A DNA stretch of 58,958 nt from Marinobacter halodurans (GTDB taxonomy: Bacteria > Pseudomonadota > Gammaproteobacteria > Pseudomonadales > Oleiphilaceae): positions 1-58,958 of the forward strand of contig NZ_SJDL01000034.1 in NCBI RefSeq assembly GCF_004327985.1. The letters run 5' to 3'. Numbering within the stretch: the stretch's first letter is position 1; each line of letters starts with the position of its first letter. Below, piece after piece: positions 36,846-45,470 of this stretch. The notes under the pieces were generated by a model, which was not told the DNA's origin, made no database searches, and worked only from the letters and a program-made list of their open reading frames with translations. The position numbers and the translations under genes were made by a program.

Positions 36846-38162
36846 TCACTGCCACCATAACGCCAGTTGCGGGAACGCGATCACCAGGCCCAGTGCCAGG
36901 ATCTGCAGCACGATGAAGGGCACCAGGGAGCGGAAGATCTCGCCCAGTGAAATGTCCGGCGGGGTCACGGTCTTCAGGTAGAAGGCCGCCGGGCCGAACG
37001 GCGGTGACAGGAACGACACCTGCATGTTCATGCAGAACACCACGCCGAACCAGATCGGGCTGTAGCCCAACTCGTTCACGATCGGCACGAAGATCGGCAT
37101 GGTCAACAGGGCCACGCCCACCCAGTCCAGGAACATGCCCAGCACCAGCAGGATCAGCATCATGAACAGGATGGTGAGCAGGCCGTTGCCGCCGCTGACG
37201 GTGAAGACCATGTCGCGGACGAAATCGATGCCGCCCATCAGGTTGTAGACCCCCACCAGCGCCGTGGCGCCAATGCCGATCCAGATGATCATGCCGCACA
37301 CCCGCAGGGTGCTGATGGTGGACTTGCGGATCATCGCCAAGTTCAGCTCGCCGCGGATGGCGGTGGAGATGGCGATGCCCAGGACGCCCAGGGCCGAGGC
37401 TTCGGTGACTGAAGCGATCCCGCCGTAGATGCTGCCCAGCACCACGACGACGGACAGGATCGGGAAGAACAGCGCCTTGAAGAAGTTCGGCGCCGGGGTT
37501 TCCGGCTCATCCGTATCGGAAGGCAGGGGCGCGATTTCCGGCTTGAGCCAGACGCGGACCAGCACATACGCCACATAGAACAGTGCGAGGATCAGCGCGG
37601 GCAGGAAGGCGCCCTTGAACAGCTCGCCGATGGAGACGTTGGCGGTCAGGCCATAGATGATCAGCACGATGCTCGGCGGCAGCATGGTGCCCAGGGCACC
37701 GCCGGCACAGGTGGTGCCGATGGCCAGGCGCCGGTCGTAACCCAGGCGCAGCATCTGCGGCAGGGCCAGGATGCCCAACAGGACGGTTTCACCGCCGATG
37801 ACACCGGACATGGAGGCCAGGATGATGGCCACGATCAGGGTCTGGATGGCCACGCCGCCGCGCAGTTTGCGGCCGATGCGGGCCATGGCGTCGAACAGGT
37901 CCTTGGCAATCCCCGAGTGATCCAGTAACGAGGCCATCAGCACGAACATGGGCACGGCCAGGAAGACGTAACTGCCGATAAAGCTGTAGAGCCGGCTGCT
38001 CACGATGGGCAGCGCATCCACGCCGAACCAGCCGAGCGCGAAGAGCAGGGCGACCAGACCGGTCGCAAAGGCCAGCTGCATGCCGGTCAGCAGGAGCAGG
38101 ACCAGCAGCACCAGCATCAGCAGGCTGCCGTAGCCGATCCCGAGGGAAGCGAGTTCAAACAT
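36846..38162 (-). CDS. TRAP transporter large permease (DctM), probable gluconate importer
   Basis: A 438-residue membrane protein with about 12 helices that forms the ion-coupled transport channel of a TRAP importer. DctM markers are VPMFVLMASLLDHSGIAKDLFD (near 55-77), GGETVLLGILALPQML and MLPPSIVLIIYG. Its start overlaps the small-permease stop by one base (TGATG-type junction at 38162). The gluconokinase downstream and GntR box upstream make gluconate or a similar sugar acid the likely substrate. Confidence 0.93.
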   Translation of the reverse strand: MFELASLGIGYGSLLMLVLLVLLLLTGMQLAFATGLVALLFALGWFGVDALPIVSSRLYSFIGSYVFLAVPMFVLMASLLDHSGIAKDLFDAMARIGRKLRGGVAIQTLIVAIILASMSGVIGGETVLLGILALPQMLRLGYDRRLAIGTTCAGGALGTMLPPSIVLIIYGLTANVSIGELFKGAFLPALILALFYVAYVLVRVWLKPEIAPLPSDTDEPETPAPNFFKALFFPILSVVVVLGSIYGGIASVTEASALGVLGIAISTAIRGELNLAMIRKSTISTLRVCGMIIWIGIGATALVGVYNLMGGIDFVRDMVFTVSGGNGLLTILFMMLILLVLGMFLDWVGVALLTMPIFVPIVNELGYSPIWFGVVFCMNMQVSFLSPPFGPAAFYLKTVTPPDISLGEIFRSLVPFIVLQILALGLVIAFPQLALWWQ

Positions 38163-38740
38163 CAGGCATCACCTCCTTTGAGGGCACGGCGCAGGTCGCG
38201 AATCAGGTGCAGGATGAACTGGAGCATCAGCACCGCCATCGCGACGAGGATGATGACTTTCAGGAAGGCCGGGAACGGCGGGTTCCAGGCGGAGCCGGAG
38301 GTTTCCAGACGCCAGGCCCCCCAGGGGGCGCGGACGGCGTCCTTGGTCATGAACCAACTGCCGTAAACCATCATGCTGCAGAAGGCGAGGCCGAAGATCT
38401 GGTGCAGCACATCCAGCCAACGGCGTACGCGCGGCGAGACGGCGTCGTAGATCAGCACCACGCGCACGTGACGGTTGGTGGCGAAGGCGTAGAGACCGCC
38501 CAGGACAAACAGCGTCGCACCGGCAAAGGTCACCGTTTCATGCACCCACAGGGTGGGCGAGTCGAAGATGTAGCGACGGGCGATCTCGTAGGCGGATACA
38601 ATCACGATCAGGGCAAAGACCAGGCTCAGTTTCTTGCCCAGCCAGACGATGCCACGGTCGAGCCGGGTGGCGCCGACGTCCTCGTCGTTGGTGTCCGGCA
38701 GCAGGTCCGTCTGGCCGTCTTGGGGCGCGTGATCAGACAT
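38162..38740 (-). CDS. TRAP transporter small permease (DctQ)
   Basis: The 192-residue protein has four helices (near 35-55, 75-100, 110-135 and 155-180) and the DctQ pattern with SPTLWVHETVTFAGATLFVLGGLYAF in the second. It holds DctM and the binding protein together. It is separated from the binding-protein gene by a perfect 10-bp stem-loop. Confidence 0.9.
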   Translation of the reverse strand: MSDHAPQDGQTDLLPDTNDEDVGATRLDRGIVWLGKKLSLVFALIVIVSAYEIARRYIFDSPTLWVHETVTFAGATLFVLGGLYAFATNRHVRVVLIYDAVSPRVRRWLDVLHQIFGLAFCSMMVYGSWFMTKDAVRAPWGAWRLETSGSAWNPPFPAFLKVIILVAMAVLMLQFILHLIRDLRRALKGGDA

Positions 38741-38753
38741 AGGGAGACTCCTG

Positions 38754-38786
38754 ACCGGCGCATGGGTTTGGGCCCGATGCGCCGGT
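38754..38786 (-). promoter_or_regulatory. Intercistronic stem-loop between TRAP binding protein and permease genes
   Basis: ACCGGCGCAT (38754-38763) pairs perfectly with ATGCGCCGGT (38777-38786) with a 13-base loop. It lies 44 bases past the binding-protein stop and before dctQ. It has no T run, so RNA stabilisation or partial attenuation is likelier than full termination. Confidence 0.7.
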
Positions 38787-38829
38787 TGATGTCAGATTTC
38801 AGGAAGGTGGAACGGAATTGGGAGTGGGC

Positions 38830-39840
38830 TTAGAGCAGGCCCTGGGATTCCAGGTAGCTCGTGACCGACTTGTAGACTTTCTCCGCATTGGGAGACTGCT
38901 CCGCGTACTTCTTCCACTGGTCGCGGGCGATGTTACGGAACTTGCGACGCTCTTCAGCAGACCAGTCGTGGATCGTGATGTTCGGATCCTTGCGGGCCTT
39001 CTGGACGGCCTTCTTGTCGGCCATCGCCAGCTGGGTGCTGATGTCATGCGCGAAGTCGCGGGCGGACACGGTCATGATCGCCTGGATGTCCTTCGGCAGT
39101 TCGTTCCACTCCTTCAGGTTCATGGCGATTTCCAGCAGCGGCAGAGAGTGGAAACCGGGGTAGACCGGGTTCGGGGCGATGTCGTTCAGGCCCGCTTCCT
39201 GGTTGGTGGAGAACACGGTGTAGTCGGCGGCGTCGATCACGCCCTTGCTCAGCGCGGTATAGACCTCCGAGCCTGGCAGGTTGACCGGCGCGGCGCCGGC
39301 GGCGGCGAACACGGACTGCACCAGGCCTTCCGGCGCGCGCATCTTCAGGCCTTTCAGGTCATCCACGCCATCCAGCGGCTTCTTGGAAACGAACGATTCC
39401 AGACCGGTCGCGGCACCACCAACGAACTTCACGCCGTAGGGCTTGTAGAGCTCGTTCATCAGCTCGTAGCCGCCGCCGTAGTAGATGTAGTCGATCAGCT
39501 GATCCGGACTGGACCAGGCGCCGACCGTGTTGCCGATCAGGCCGAACGCAGGGTCCTGGCCGGAGAAGTAACCGGTAACGGAAATATGCCCGTCGAGCAC
39601 GCCCATCTTCATGGCGCTCAGGGTTTCGGAGTGGCTGACGACGCTGCCGACCGGCAGCAGTTCGATGTTGACGCGGCCATCGGTCATGGTCTCGACACGG
39701 TCAGCCCATTCCTGCTGGATCTTGTAGTTCTTGACGCCGGTGGGGTCGGACGACTGGAACTTGAAGTTGAAGTCGGCGGCAAACGTGTTCAGGGCGAAAG
39801 TGGCGGCGAACACACCGGCCACGAGCTTGAGCGGGGACAT
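38830..39840 (-). CDS. TRAP transporter periplasmic binding protein (DctP family)
   Basis: ATG 39840 follows AGGAG and gives a signal peptide (MSPLKLVAGVFAATFALNTFAA). The 336-residue protein has the DctP core: FNFKFQSSDPTGVKNYKI at the mature start, LKMRAPEG, the usual ligand-carboxylate region with its arginine, and ALSKGVIDAADY. It binds the acidic substrate in the periplasm. It is the first gene of the gluconate operon and sits behind the GntR-type operator. Confidence 0.93.
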   Translation of the reverse strand: MSPLKLVAGVFAATFALNTFAADFNFKFQSSDPTGVKNYKIQQEWADRVETMTDGRVNIELLPVGSVVSHSETLSAMKMGVLDGHISVTGYFSGQDPAFGLIGNTVGAWSSPDQLIDYIYYGGGYELMNELYKPYGVKFVGGAATGLESFVSKKPLDGVDDLKGLKMRAPEGLVQSVFAAAGAAPVNLPGSEVYTALSKGVIDAADYTVFSTNQEAGLNDIAPNPVYPGFHSLPLLEIAMNLKEWNELPKDIQAIMTVSARDFAHDISTQLAMADKKAVQKARKDPNITIHDWSAEERRKFRNIARDQWKKYAEQSPNAEKVYKSVTSYLESQGLL

Positions 39841-39873
39841 AGTGTTTACTCCTGGGCTTCTTGTTTTGTCGGT

Positions 39874-39926
39874 AAATGTTACCGGTAACATTTGCGAAGT
39901 CTATTGCATGAATTTTGTGCTGGCAA
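39874..39926 (-). promoter_or_regulatory. Gluconate TRAP promoter with perfect GntR-type palindrome
   Basis: The 20-base sequence AAATGTTACCGGTAACATTT at 39874-39893 is a perfect palindrome. Its ATGTTAC-C/G-GTAACAT core is that of E. coli GntR boxes. On the minus strand TTGCCA (39921-39926), 17 bases and TAGACT (39898-39903) make a promoter, placing the operator right over the transcription start. Confidence 0.85.
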
Positions 39927-40070
39927 GAGGGAACAGGTTACGAAAAATGATCTGGGTTGATTCCCGGAAAATTACGTGTCGTTTGAGTCGTCATGACAGC
40001 GCACGCATAATGCGCATCGATAGATAGGTCCCTTAGGGGCTGGGTTCGATTGGAAAAGGGAATTCATAGG

Positions 40071-40628
40071 ATGTTGAGACAACTGCTGTTGTGCCTCTCG
40101 GCACTGATGTTGTCATTTCAGGTGCAGGCGCAAGGGGGCGTTCATCCCTTTATCGGTGCATTGTTCACGGAGAGTCAGGTTGCTTCCGGGCAAACTGGCG
40201 TTTCAGATGCTCTCTATTATACCGGGCTTGAAATCCAGCTTCGTAAAGCGTGGTCTTTCGGAGTGTCGGCAGCGGCTAATGACAATACGAATGACTTTAC
40301 TCCGAGTGTTGATTTAAAAATTGATGGTTATCTCAAATACCGCCTTTTCGAGCGATCTTTTCTCACGCCCTATCTGGCTGCTGGTGTCTCCGGGGTTGCC
40401 GCTGAGAAACGAGATTGTGGTTTCCATGTCCGGGAAGCCGGCGGAGGCCTGTACGGTTATACCCGATGCGAAAACCGTGCGGTCTGGTCTGCCGGTGGGA
40501 GCTATCAGGCCGGAATTGAACTCGGAACATTTCACAGTGCTGTGGCGGATCTCTATTGGGAACAGTATTTCGGCTCGCACGACGTGCGAGTCAATGCCGT
40601 CGGGATAAATGTTGGTGTGTTCTATTAG
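40071..40628 (+). CDS. Probable outer-membrane beta-barrel-like protein, AT-richer than neighbours
   Basis: ATG 40071 gives a signal peptide (MLRQLLLCLSALMLSFQVQAQ); a TTG 21 bases upstream is less likely. The 185-residue protein has alternating hydrophobic/polar strands (ALYYTGLEIQL, FGVSAAA, GYLKYRLF, FLTPYLAAGVSG) and ends in VGVFY with a C-terminal aromatic residue, as in small outer-membrane barrels. Two cysteines (RDCGF, TRCEN) may pair in a loop. Base composition is clearly lower in GC than both sides (25 G+C in 40261-40320), suggesting acquisition from elsewhere. I do not recognise the family. It is transcribed alone. Confidence 0.7.
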   Translation: MLRQLLLCLSALMLSFQVQAQGGVHPFIGALFTESQVASGQTGVSDALYYTGLEIQLRKAWSFGVSAAANDNTNDFTPSVDLKIDGYLKYRLFERSFLTPYLAAGVSGVAAEKRDCGFHVREAGGGLYGYTRCENRAVWSAGGSYQAGIELGTFHSAVADLYWEQYFGSHDVRVNAVGINVGVFY

Positions 40629-40708
40629 GTTCCAGTATTTCAGTTTAATTGGGAGTAGCAGCGTGAGTGAGGGCATCGGCGATAGGAACGCCGATGCCGT
40701 GAGAGGAG

Positions 40709-42082
40709 CTAGACAGCTACTGAAGCCGCTTGATTGGCGCGGCTCATTACGATGACATCCAGGATGAGGAAGGCGCCCAGGCTCACGCCCATCACCGGCA
40801 GGGCCCAACCGAGAGCGGCCGCAATGGCCACGATGGCCAGCCGGGCCGGAACGGGCGCCCGCAGCCAGTGGGTGGTGAGCCGGGTGGCGCTGGCGACCGA
40901 CGCGGCTCTTGGCAGTGGCCGGCGTACCCACCACATCCGATAGCCCCAGACGATCAGCGTACACAGGCCCAGCGCCAGGGCCAGCATAACCAGTTGGTTG
41001 GCGAGACCGAACAGCGTGCCCATGTGCGCGTCGATGCCCCAGCGGGTCAGTTTGGCCGCCAAGGGAAAGTCCGCGAAGTTCGCCTGGTCGGTCACCCGGA
41101 AGGTGTGCGGGTCTACTGCGACGGAATCCACCTGGGTGGGCCAGCTTCGGTCGATTTCCTGAACTTTCCAGGCACGATCGGGACCGCTTCCCGGACGAAT
41201 TTCCAGCTTTCCGGCGTCGATGCCGGCTTCCCGGGCGGCCTCCAGGACCGGATCAAACAGGGCATCGGGCACCGAAGTTAGGGCCTGGCTTCCCTCGGAC
41301 AGCTGGGTATTCACGCTTGGCGTGCCCCAATCCAATGCGGCCCGCAATTCGGCGATACGGCCACCAGCCCATTTCGACCAGGTCAGCCCGGTCACCGACA
41401 GGAACAGAAAGCCGATCAAAAGGATCAGGCCCAAAGTGGCGTGGCGATGGCGGCGTCGGCCGCTCTCGGTCTGGTCGGTGGCGCGCAGGGCCGCGGACTG
41501 CCGACGTTTGCGTCGTCCGATAAACCACAGCGTCAGCCCGCCGAGCCCGGCGATCCACAGCCAGGAGGCGGCCAGCTCACTGTAGATCCGTCCCGGCTCG
41601 CCCAGCAACAGATTGCGGTGCAGGTAATCGAGCTGGATCCGGAACGGCAGCGCGCCGCTGGTGCCGTAGACCGTGAGATCGCCTTTGACGGCCAGCGAAA
41701 CCGGATCGACGAAGATCGCGCGGTTTTCATACCGATGGAGGCTGGGATCATCGAACATCACCCGCGTGGTCTGACCGGGCGCCGGCGCCGGACGCACCGC
41801 TGTCAGATGGAGGTCAGGGACGGCCTTCCGGGCGGCTTTGATCTGCTCGGCAAGAGGATGGGGCGTTCCGCGTGCGTCTCCGGTGAGCGCGTCGGCGTAG
41901 ATCATGTTCTCGATCTGCGGCGAAATCACGTAAAGCCCGCCTGAAAAGGCAGCGATAAAGATAAACGGTCCGACCAGCAGGCCGATATAGAAATGCAGCC
42001 GTCGCAGGAAGGGATAGAACCAGCTGGCGGTCTTGCGGCCGTCAGAGAGTGCCCGGGTTTCCGGGGCATGGGTTTGGGTCAT
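40709..42082 (-). CDS. PepSY-associated transmembrane (PepSY_TM) protein
   Basis: A 457-residue inner-membrane protein with four main helices: FLRRLHFYIGLLVGPFIFIAAFSGGLYV (25-52), a second near residue 170-190, LGLILLIGFLFLSVTGLTW (near 217-235) and a C-terminal group. The large periplasmic loops carry PepSY-like folds, and RLHFYIGL is the usual start. Such proteins often act as ferric-siderophore or metal-linked reductases. It is downstream of DUF2946 and CDF genes in the same direction, so a metal-related job is inferred. Confidence 0.88.
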   Translation of the reverse strand: MTQTHAPETRALSDGRKTASWFYPFLRRLHFYIGLLVGPFIFIAAFSGGLYVISPQIENMIYADALTGDARGTPHPLAEQIKAARKAVPDLHLTAVRPAPAPGQTTRVMFDDPSLHRYENRAIFVDPVSLAVKGDLTVYGTSGALPFRIQLDYLHRNLLLGEPGRIYSELAASWLWIAGLGGLTLWFIGRRKRRQSAALRATDQTESGRRRHRHATLGLILLIGFLFLSVTGLTWSKWAGGRIAELRAALDWGTPSVNTQLSEGSQALTSVPDALFDPVLEAAREAGIDAGKLEIRPGSGPDRAWKVQEIDRSWPTQVDSVAVDPHTFRVTDQANFADFPLAAKLTRWGIDAHMGTLFGLANQLVMLALALGLCTLIVWGYRMWWVRRPLPRAASVASATRLTTHWLRAPVPARLAIVAIAAALGWALPVMGVSLGAFLILDVIVMSRANQAASVAV

Positions 42083-42197
42083 GGGTCACCTGATAACGTG
42101 AATCAGCGAAAAGCACCACGCCACCACGCCGGTCACGGACACAGGAAGGCTGTGCCGCCGTCCGGCAGCGGTTGCATGGACCTGTAAAAGGGGCGGG

Positions 42198-42623
42198 TTA
42201 TCCGGTGAAGGTGGGTGGCGCGCGCACTTCGGCAAGGGCGTAACGGAGTTGCCGGGTGGCGACGGTGCGCACCGGCCAGCGATCGGCCGTCAGGGACCAG
42301 CGAACCGGTACGGCAATGGTCAGCGGCGGGGGCGACATCGGCGTGACGTGCGCCAGCAGCACGCAATAGCCGCACTCCGGGTGATCGAAGGTGATCGGCC
42401 CATCCGTGGCAGGAGGTACCATCGGCACGTCGGCCATGGCGTGAGGGTCCGCGTGACCGGCCCTGTCCGGCCCCATGCCGTCGTGGTGCATCAGCGCCAT
42501 GGATTTCGACCACAGCGGTGCGGCAAAGATCAGCACCATTGCCCATAGGGCCAGGCTGGCGCCCAGGCGCTGACGCCAGCCCTGGAAGCTCATGACCGAG
42601 GCAGGTGATGCCGTGGGGTTCAT
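42198..42623 (-). CDS. DUF2946-like small exported protein, His/Met/Cys-rich
   Basis: The 141-residue protein has one N-terminal helix (SLALWAMVLIFAAPLWS, residues 22-38), then a His/Met-rich stretch (MALMHHDGM, HADPHAMADVPM) and HPECGYCVLLAH, a CxxC likely to bind metal in the periplasm. This layout is that of DUF2946 proteins, which are found beside copper and siderophore-linked genes. It starts three bases after the CDF gene. Confidence 0.75.
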   Translation of the reverse strand: MNPTASPASVMSFQGWRQRLGASLALWAMVLIFAAPLWSKSMALMHHDGMGPDRAGHADPHAMADVPMVPPATDGPITFDHPECGYCVLLAHVTPMSPPPLTIAVPVRWSLTADRWPVRTVATRQLRYALAEVRAPPTFTG

Positions 42624-42625
42624 GC

Positions 42626-43564
42626 TCAGCGGTTCGGCGCGGCCGAGGCCTGGGTGTGGGCCTGCAGGGCCTCCGCTTCCACGAAGATCCGTTTGGCCTG
42701 GGGATAGGCTTCCTTGATGCGGTGGTCGAGGTCGGCGATGACGGCTTCCAGATCCGCTACGGATTGCTGGGGCCGGAACTTGACGCTCAGGTTGACCAGC
42801 ACAAAGTCCGGGCCCATGTGCATCGTGAGCAGTTCGTTCACCTTGTCGATTTCCGGCATGTCGACCGCGAGTTTGCGGATGCCGGCAATCACCGCCTGGT
42901 TGGCGGATTCGCCGATCAGCAGCCCCTTGGTTTCGTAGGCCAGCCAGATGGCCGTGCCGCCCAGGATCAGGCCGATGATCACCGAGGCGACGCCGTCCAT
43001 CCACAGCAGGCCGGTGTTGTCCGCCAGGTAGATGCCGACTATGGCAACCACCAGGCCAACGATGGCCGCCGAGTCCTCGAACAGCACCACGAAATTGGTC
43101 GGATCCTTGCCCCGCTGGACCGCCTCGATGTAACCCCATTTGCCTTTGGAGCGGGAGAATTCGGTCAGTGCAAAATACCAGGCGGCGCCTTCGAACAGGA
43201 TGCCCAGGCCCAGCACGATGTAGTTGACGATGGGGTTTTCGATGGGAGAGGGATCGAGGATGCGATGAACGCCTTCGTAGATCGAAATGCCCGAACCCAC
43301 CGCGAAGATCAGGATGGCGACCACGAAGCTCCAGAAGTACACCTCCTTGCCGTGACCAAACGGAAACTTCTCGTCGGCGGGCCGGGCGGAACGCTTGAGG
43401 CCGTAGAGCAGCAGGATCTGGTTGCCGGTATCCACGAGCGAGTGGACGCCTTCGGAGAACATGGCCGAACTGCCGGTGACCACAGCGGCCACGAACTTGG
43501 TGATGGCGATGAGCAGGTTGCCCCCGAGGGCGGCGAAAATCACTTTCTTGCTGGAACCGGCCAT
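42626..43564 (-). CDS. Cation diffusion facilitator (CDF) family transporter
   Basis: A 312-residue proton-coupled metal exporter with about six helices. The first part, GNLLIAITKFVAAVVTGSSAMFSEGVHSLVDTGNQ (region 15-50), carries the HxxxD metal site of helix II, and FPFGHGKEVYFW is the CDF signature. The second site is less certain because the helix V motif reads LFEDSAAIVG. The C-terminal cytoplasmic domain has a ferredoxin-like metal-sensing fold. Metal choice (Zn, Fe, Co or Mn) cannot be told. It is the first gene of a possible metal operon with DUF2946 and PepSY. Confidence 0.9.
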   Translation of the reverse strand: MAGSSKKVIFAALGGNLLIAITKFVAAVVTGSSAMFSEGVHSLVDTGNQILLLYGLKRSARPADEKFPFGHGKEVYFWSFVVAILIFAVGSGISIYEGVHRILDPSPIENPIVNYIVLGLGILFEGAAWYFALTEFSRSKGKWGYIEAVQRGKDPTNFVVLFEDSAAIVGLVVAIVGIYLADNTGLLWMDGVASVIIGLILGGTAIWLAYETKGLLIGESANQAVIAGIRKLAVDMPEIDKVNELLTMHMGPDFVLVNLSVKFRPQQSVADLEAVIADLDHRIKEAYPQAKRIFVEAEALQAHTQASAAPNR

Positions 43565-43620
43565 GGTGCGAACGTCGTCCTGTCAAAAATGGGTGGGCGC
43601 AAGGTTAGCATAGCTGGCCG

Positions 43621-45387
43621 TCAGGCCGATGATGCGTTTTCCGGTTCCCGGAATTGCAGTTCGGCCAGACGGGCGTACAGCGGGTCGCTGTGGATCAGTT
43701 CCTGGTGTGAGCCAACGCCATGCAGCCGGCCGTGATCCAGCACCGCAATGCGGTCGGCGTGCTTGACCGTGGCTAGACGGTGGGCAATCACCAGCGTCGT
43801 GCGGCCGGTCATCAGCTCCGGCAGGGCCTGCTGGATCAGGTGCTCGCTCTGGGCGTCGAGGGCGCTGGTGGCTTCGTCCAGCAGCAGGATGGGCGCGTCC
43901 ATGATCAGCGCCCGGGCGATGGCAATGCGCTGGCGCTGACCGCCGGACAGGCCCAGGCCGGCATCGCCCAGTCGAGTGTCGTAGCCGTCGGGCAGATCGG
44001 TGATGAACTCGTGGGCGTGGGCGACGCGGGCAGCGGCTTCGATGTCGGCCTGGGAGGCTTCGGGCCGACCGTAGCGGATGTTGTCGGCGATACTGCCGAA
44101 GAAAAGCGCCGGCGTCTGGGAGACCAGGGCAAAGCAGCGGCGCAACTCCGCCGGGTCCAGTTCCCGGATGTCCACGCCGTCGATGCGGATGCCGCCGCTG
44201 CGGGGATCGAAGAAACGCAGGAGCAGATCGAACAACGTCGACTTGCCGGCGCCGGACGGGCCCACCAGGGCCAGTGTTTCACCGGCGGTGACGGTCAGGT
44301 CGATGCCGTCGATCACGTCCACGTTGGGGCGTCCGGGATAGGCAAAACGCAGGGCCTCGAATGCGATCTCACCCCGCACCGGGACGGGTAGCGAGCGGGG
44401 ATGTTCCGGCGGCGTGATCTCACTGGCCGTCTGCAGCAGTTCCACGATCCGCGCGGCGGCACCGGCGGCCCGCTGCAATTCGCCGATCACTTCGCTCAGC
44501 GAACCCACGGATGAGCCCACGATCAGGCTGTAGAACACGAACGCGGCCAGTTCGCCGCCGGTGATCTCGCCGGCAATCACGTCCTGCCCGCCGACCCAGA
44601 GCATGATGCCCACCGCGCCGAGAATCAGCAGGATCACGATGGCAATCAGCCACGCCCGCTGACGGATGCGCTGGCGGGCCACGGCAAAAGCGTTCTCCAC
44701 TACCTCACCGAAGCGGTCCTGATCCTGGGGCTGGTGGTTGTAGGCCTGCACGATCTTGATCTGCCCCAGGATCTCACCCACGTAGCTGCCCACGTCCGCC
44801 ACCCGGTCCTGGCTCTGGCGGGACAGGCGCCGCACGCGCCGGCCGAAGATCAGGATCGGCGCTACCACTAAAGGCACGGCCAACATCACGATGCTGGTCA
44901 GCTTCACGTTGGTCACGAACAACAGGACGATGCCGCCAATCATCATGAAAAAGTTACGCAGGGCCATGGACACCGTGGAGCCGATCACCGATTGCAGCAC
45001 GGTGGTGTCGGTAGTCAGGCGGGACTGGATCTCCAGGCCGCGATTGGTCTCGAAAAAGCCGGGATGAAGATCAATCAGGTGGTTAAAAACCTGTTTTCGG
45101 ATGTCGGCGACCACCCGTTCACCGATCCACGACACCAGATAGAAACGCACGAATGTGCCCACGGCCAGGCAGCCGATCAGGATGAAGAACAGCAGCACCG
45201 ACCGGTTGAGCAGCTCCGGCGAGCCGGTCACGAAACCCTGGTCCACCAGCAGCCGGATCCCCTGGCCCAGCGACAGGGTGATACCTGCGGTAAACACCAG
45301 TGCCGCAAACGCCCCGGCCAGGGCCTTGCGGTAGGGCATGATGAAGTCGGCGGCGAGTTGCAGGGCCTTGCGGCGATCCGAGGTCAT
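43621..45387 (-). CDS. ABC exporter half-transporter (membrane domain fused to ATPase)
   Basis: The 588-residue protein has six helices (residues 15-310) followed by an ATPase: Walker A GPSGAGKST, Q-loop FALVSQTPALF, signature LSGGQRQR, Walker B ILLLDEATSALD, H-loop IAHRL. It is the ABCB/BmrA-like type and works as a homodimer exporting lipids or drugs. It is transcribed separately from its neighbours. The Walker A and signature motifs are complete, so it should be active. Confidence 0.93.
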   Translation of the reverse strand: MTSDRRKALQLAADFIMPYRKALAGAFAALVFTAGITLSLGQGIRLLVDQGFVTGSPELLNRSVLLFFILIGCLAVGTFVRFYLVSWIGERVVADIRKQVFNHLIDLHPGFFETNRGLEIQSRLTTDTTVLQSVIGSTVSMALRNFFMMIGGIVLLFVTNVKLTSIVMLAVPLVVAPILIFGRRVRRLSRQSQDRVADVGSYVGEILGQIKIVQAYNHQPQDQDRFGEVVENAFAVARQRIRQRAWLIAIVILLILGAVGIMLWVGGQDVIAGEITGGELAAFVFYSLIVGSSVGSLSEVIGELQRAAGAAARIVELLQTASEITPPEHPRSLPVPVRGEIAFEALRFAYPGRPNVDVIDGIDLTVTAGETLALVGPSGAGKSTLFDLLLRFFDPRSGGIRIDGVDIRELDPAELRRCFALVSQTPALFFGSIADNIRYGRPEASQADIEAAARVAHAHEFITDLPDGYDTRLGDAGLGLSGGQRQRIAIARALIMDAPILLLDEATSALDAQSEHLIQQALPELMTGRTTLVIAHRLATVKHADRIAVLDHGRLHGVGSHQELIHSDPLYARLAELQFREPENASSA

Positions 45388-45470
45388 GGGCGTCCCGTTG
45401 GTTGGCTTTGTCTGGGAAGTATAAGGGTTGACGCCCGGTCCGGTTCACCTTTGTGCGCCGGACCGCCCCA

